Assembly: GCA_013812995.1 (NCBI GenBank)
Contig: JACCSL010000134.1
Span: 1-8,448, forward strand
Length of the DNA stretch: 8,448 bases
Direction: 5' to 3'
DNA from: Ardenticatenales bacterium
Lineage (GTDB): Bacteria; Chloroflexota; Anaerolineae; Ardenticatenales; Ardenticatenaceae
In this document: piece after piece, positions 4,884 to 8,448 of the stretch
Position numbering within the stretch: the stretch's first letter is position 1
Layout of the letters: every line of letters begins with the position of its first letter
Notes under the pieces: model-generated
Told to the model about the DNA's origin: nothing
Seen by the model: the letters and a program-made list of their open reading frames with translations, nothing else
Databases searched by the model: none
Translations under genes and position numbers: made by a program

Positions 4884-7800
4884 ATGAGCATCACAAAATC
4901 AGATTATGCCTTCTGGGCCATTCGGCTGATGCTGGGCGCTGCACTCGTGGCAACGGTGGCACTCGTGCTTCTGGCCCTGCAAGCCGCAGCCTGGCAGGTG
5001 GGAGCCCTGGCTCTTTGTGCCGGTCTGGTAAGTGCTGCAACCCTGGGCTCGCTCTACTTGCACCGACAAGAGCGCCCGGTGGAGGCAATCGCGCTCATGC
5101 TCGTGAGCCTTCTACTGATTGCTCCGATTCTTCCGGTGCTGCTCGCCAACAGTGGATACATCGTGGGGCTGACGGTCGTTCTTGTCAGCCTCACGGTTGG
5201 AACGCAGACCCTTCCGCCGCGCTGGGCCACGCTTCTCCTCGTCGCCAGCATGGCTGTGGCTGGCATCGCGCGGGCCATTGATCTGTTTGGCCCGAGCACC
5301 CAGTGGATCATGTCAGGCGCTAGTCTCTACCTCACGATCCCAATCCTGCTCCTGGTCGGAATGTTCGGGCTGCTTATCATCCGACAGTTCAACCACTACG
5401 CCCTCTCCCACAAATTGATGATTGCCTTTGTGGGCTTGCTCCTGGCCGCCAATGGGGCCCAGGCCTTCTTCACCGAGCGAGGCACCCGTCAGGCGCTGAC
5501 GGCGGCGGCCAACCAGGCCCTGCATGGGGCGGCCTCCCAAACTGCCTCCAGCCTCGATAGCTTCATCAACACGAATCTGGATGCGATTCGCACGGAGGCG
5601 CAACTTCCCGCCCTGGGGGACTATCTCACTCTACCCCCGGAGCAGCGGGTGGGCAGCCCTGAAGAAGCGGAGATAGAGGCGATTTTGCGTGCCCTTGGCC
5701 GCAAGAATTTCGTGAATATCTCCTCCTATGCGCTTCTTGATGAGCGGGGAATCAATGTCATGGACTCGTTCAGCCCCAACATTGGGCTGGACCTTGCAGA
5801 TCAGGGATATTTTCTGGAGCCGCGCCGCACCGGTCTCCCCTACGTCTCGCCCGTGTTGTTCCCACCGGATGGGGAAGCGAGTCTGCATTTCAGTGCGCCC
5901 GTACGGCTCGCCAATGGAGAGATCCGAGGCGTTCTCTATGTGCGCTACAAGGCAGCAATTCTCCAGCAGTTTATCGTGCAGGACAATGGTCGAGTGGGCG
6001 AAGGGTCTTTTGCGATGGTGCTCAACGAGAATCGCGTCCGTCTCGCACATGGTCTTGCGCCCGCCTCCCTCTTCCAATCTGTGGTTCCCCTTCCCTCGGA
6101 GGAGCTAGCGGCCCTCCAGGCCAGCCATGAGCTTCCAGCATTTGCCCCGGATGCTCTCTCTACCGACCTTCCGCGCTTTGAGGCGGGTCTAGTGGCGGCA
6201 GAAACGAGCCCCTTCTTTACGGCACCTCTGACACCGGGCCGTGACGATCTGGATGCAGTGGCGGTGGTCAAGATGGCAAGCATCCCGTGGCTGGTGGTCT
6301 TCGCGCAGCCGCAAGAGGTCTTTCTGGCCCCGCTGGAGGCACAGGCGCGAAGCGTGCAGATATTGGCGCTGCTCATCGCAGGGATTGTCGCCGCAGTCTC
6401 CATTGGGCTGGCGCGGCTGCTGGCAGAGCCTATCCTCCGGCTGACAGCGGTGGCGGAGCAGGTCAAGGCGGGGAACCTGGAGGCCCAGGCCCCCGTCCAC
6501 TCTACGGACGAGATAGGAACACTGGCAGCGACCTTCAACACCATGACCTCCCGCCTGCGCGAGTTGATCGGCACGCTGGAGCAACGGGTGGCGGACCGCA
6601 CAGCAGAATTGAGTCAGCGCGCGGAGCAGCTTCACCTGATCAATCACGTTGGGCGCAGTGCCACCTCGCTGCTAGATCAGAGCGAGTTGTTACCCGATAT
6701 TGTCGAGCGCATTCGAGCCACATTTGAGTATTATGGCGTCATGATTCTTCTGATGGAGCCGGGGAATGAGTCCCTACGCCTGAGCGCCGCTGCCACCGTT
6801 GAAGAGGTGGATCTCCTGGAAAAGGGATTGGTGATCCCAATCGACAAGGGGATCATCGGCCATGTTGCGAGAACGGGCGAGCCGATGGTTGTGGGGGATG
6901 TCAGCGCGGAGCCCCGCTTCCAGCCGGACGAGCGGCTTCCGCGTATTCGCTCCGAGTTGGCGCTGCCCCTGCGCATTGGGGATCAGGTGCTGGGCGTCCT
7001 CGATCTGGACAGCGATATCCCGCACGCATTCCGGCCCGCCGACGTTCAGGTGCTCCAGACGCTGGCCGATCAACTTGCCGTCGCGGTACGCAATGCGGAT
7101 CTCTTCCACACCTCGCAGCTTGCGCGCCAGGAGGCGGAGGTCGCCAATAATCTCAAGAGCAAGTTCCTGGCAAATATGAGCCATGAGCTTCGTACGCCAC
7201 TCAATGCCATCATCAACTTTTCCGAGTTTATGTTGAGTCAGACCTTTGGAGAGCTGAGTGAGCGCCAGCAGATGATGCAGCAGCGTATCCTTGCCAACGG
7301 GGAGCATCTGCTGGGGCTGATTAATGATATTCTGGACCTGTCCAAGATCGAGGCAGGCAAGATGGAACTGGTGCCGGAAGAGCTCGAGCTCCGTCCCCTG
7401 CTGGAGGGTGTCCGCGCCACAACGATTGGTCTGGCAAAGGATAAAGGCGTCGATGTGATTCTGGATATGCCAGAAACAACCTTTCCCCTTGTCTGGGGCG
7501 ACCGCATCCGGGTCCGCCAGGTACTCCTGAACCTGCTCTCGAATGCAGCGAAGTTCACACAGAAGGGGACCATTACCATCCAGGCGCGGGAGCAAGAGGA
7601 TGGTTTTATTGCCGTGGATGTGATCGACAGTGGGATCGGGATTCCGCTAGCGGAGCAGGGTCGCATCTTCGATGAGTTTCACCAGGTCCAGGGAGATCTC
7701 AACCGCGAGTACCAAGGCACGGGGCTGGGTCTGCCCATCTGCAAACGGTTGATCGAGATGCATGGTGGAATCCTTACCCTCACAAGGAGCATCCCAGGTG

Positions 7801-8448
7801 TGGGCTCGACCTTCACCTTTACGCTGCCCCTGGTATCTCATCAAGAGACAGTGTCAACGCTCTCGCTTCCCCCTGCTTCCCTCGATATGCCCGACAAGCA
7901 AGGTCTGGTCGTGGTGATAGACGACGACCCGGACGCGCAGGCCATTTTCCATCATGCGCTGGAAAGCGCGGGGTGGAAAACCCACGCTGTCACAGATAGC
8001 CGCGAGGCCCTAGCAGAAATTCAGCGTCTGAAACCTCAGATGGTTCTGCTCGATATTCAGATGCCTTACCTGGATGGGTGGAATGTGCTGAACCAGCTGC
8101 GAGCAGACCCCACCACGGCCCACATCCCCGTGGTCGTCTGCTCCATCATGGACCCGGTGCTGGAGCATGTGGGGGTGGTGCAGGGGGTCAAGAGTTGGCT
8201 TGTCAAGCCGGTATCGCGTCAGGCGTTGATCGCTCAGGTTAACCGCTTTGCAACGCCCCCCGCCAAGGTCCTGCTCGTGGATGATGATAAGGATACTCGA
8301 ACCGTCGTGCGCTCCATTCTGGAGGCCAGCGGTGGGTGGGAAGTGGTAGAAGCGATAGACGGGGAGCAGGCGCTCGCGCTTCTGGAGAGCAGCAAACCCG
8401 ACCTGATGATTCTGGATTTGATGATGCCCCGGCTGGATGGGTTTGAGG
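4884..8448 (+). CDS. Hybrid sensor histidine kinase (7TM-Cache-HAMP-GAF-HisKA-HATPase-REC-REC); 3' end outside window
   Basis: The frame is open for 1188 codons to the right edge (my translation). Membrane segments fall near residues 10-34, 37-59, 67-88, 91-109, 114-132, 145-166 and 177-196. A roughly 295-residue Cache-like ectodomain (197-490), an eighth segment (493-512) and HAMP (512-560) follow. An odd number of segments before the ectodomain puts it outside and HAMP inside, a consistent topology. GAF is about 585-740. The phosphoaccepting His767 is in NMSHELRTPLN; Asn887 (LLSNAAKFT), Asp915 (DSGIGIP) and GTGLGLP (945-951) form the ATP site. The first receiver has DDD (1013-1015), acceptor Asp1057 and Lys1108; the second has DDD (1133-1135) and Asp1178 and is cut by the window edge. 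All key residues are present, so an active multistep phosphorelay is expected. The start at ATG 4884 is 8 bases after the binding-protein stop with only a weak ribosome site (AGAAAG), suggesting translational coupling. An output domain or partner may lie beyond the window. Confidence 0.93.
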   Translation, partial: MSITKSDYAFWAIRLMLGAALVATVALVLLALQAAAWQVGALALCAGLVSAATLGSLYLHRQERPVEAIALMLVSLLLIAPILPVLLANSGYIVGLTVVLVSLTVGTQTLPPRWATLLLVASMAVAGIARAIDLFGPSTQWIMSGASLYLTIPILLLVGMFGLLIIRQFNHYALSHKLMIAFVGLLLAANGAQAFFTERGTRQALTAAANQALHGAASQTASSLDSFINTNLDAIRTEAQLPALGDYLTLPPEQRVGSPEEAEIEAILRALGRKNFVNISSYALLDERGINVMDSFSPNIGLDLADQGYFLEPRRTGLPYVSPVLFPPDGEASLHFSAPVRLANGEIRGVLYVRYKAAILQQFIVQDNGRVGEGSFAMVLNENRVRLAHGLAPASLFQSVVPLPSEELAALQASHELPAFAPDALSTDLPRFEAGLVAAETSPFFTAPLTPGRDDLDAVAVVKMASIPWLVVFAQPQEVFLAPLEAQARSVQILALLIAGIVAAVSIGLARLLAEPILRLTAVAEQVKAGNLEAQAPVHSTDEIGTLAATFNTMTSRLRELIGTLEQRVADRTAELSQRAEQLHLINHVGRSATSLLDQSELLPDIVERIRATFEYYGVMILLMEPGNESLRLSAAATVEEVDLLEKGLVIPIDKGIIGHVARTGEPMVVGDVSAEPRFQPDERLPRIRSELALPLRIGDQVLGVLDLDSDIPHAFRPADVQVLQTLADQLAVAVRNADLFHTSQLARQEAEVANNLKSKFLANMSHELRTPLNAIINFSEFMLSQTFGELSERQQMMQQRILANGEHLLGLINDILDLSKIEAGKMELVPEELELRPLLEGVRATTIGLAKDKGVDVILDMPETTFPLVWGDRIRVRQVLLNLLSNAAKFTQKGTITIQAREQEDGFIAVDVIDSGIGIPLAEQGRIFDEFHQVQGDLNREYQGTGLGLPICKRLIEMHGGILTLTRSIPGVGSTFTFTLPLVSHQETVSTLSLPPASLDMPDKQGLVVVIDDDPDAQAIFHHALESAGWKTHAVTDSREALAEIQRLKPQMVLLDIQMPYLDGWNVLNQLRADPTTAHIPVVVCSIMDPVLEHVGVVQGVKSWLVKPVSRQALIAQVNRFATPPAKVLLVDDDKDTRTVVRSILEASGGWEVVEAIDGEQALALLESSKPDLMILDLMMPRLDGFE

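Noticed and set aside
6774..7595. Minus-strand open frame of 273 codons inside the kinase gene
   Set aside because: It is opposite the GAF and HisKA coding region with intact motifs; a shadow frame in GC-rich sequence.

Overview
The window looks like a chromosome segment of a moderately GC-rich bacterium, probably Chloroflexota. This is inference, from the Thr-Pro-rich linker after the lipobox of a lipoprotein, the long multidomain hybrid kinase, and the sequence style of the sugar-nucleotide genes. There is no rRNA or other phylogenetic marker to confirm it. The window is nearly all coding; no gap between genes exceeds about 115 bases, and I see no tRNA, rRNA, CRISPR array, insertion sequence or convincing terminator.

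Left arm (positions 1-2942, minus strand): a two-gene sugar-nucleotide operon read from a recognisable promoter at 2914-2942. The first gene is a GDP-4-keto-6-deoxy-D-mannose reductase (rmd). Eighteen bases further on is GDP-mannose 4,6-dehydratase (gmd), which runs off the left edge. Together they would convert GDP-mannose to GDP-D-rhamnose, a donor for surface polysaccharide or glycoprotein glycans. The gmd reading frame is interrupted by a complete 439-residue in-frame intein with a LAGLIDADG homing-endonuclease domain (206-1522). It sits inside the catalytic Ser/Thr-Ser-Glu motif, so the enzyme should be inactive until the intein splices out. The intein begins with Ser and ends His-Asn followed by Ser. 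The 205 bases of gmd after the intein are as AT-rich as the intein itself, whereas the part before it has the higher GC of the surrounding genes.

Right arm (positions 2981-8448, plus strand): four genes in one direction. A GNAT acetyltransferase has two competing starts: an apparent leaderless ATG, or an upstream GTG with a strong ribosome binding site. A 100-residue all-helical protein made of short degenerate repeats follows 20 bases later. After 63 bases comes a NitT/TauT-type substrate-binding lipoprotein, and 8 bases after that a very large hybrid sensor histidine kinase that runs off the right edge. The kinase has about seven membrane segments, an extracellular Cache-like domain, a further membrane segment, HAMP, GAF, HisKA, HATPase and two receiver domains.

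No ABC permease or ATPase is visible beside the binding protein. The tight SBP-kinase pairing therefore suggests that the lipoprotein delivers a ligand signal to the kinase rather than, or as well as, to a transporter.
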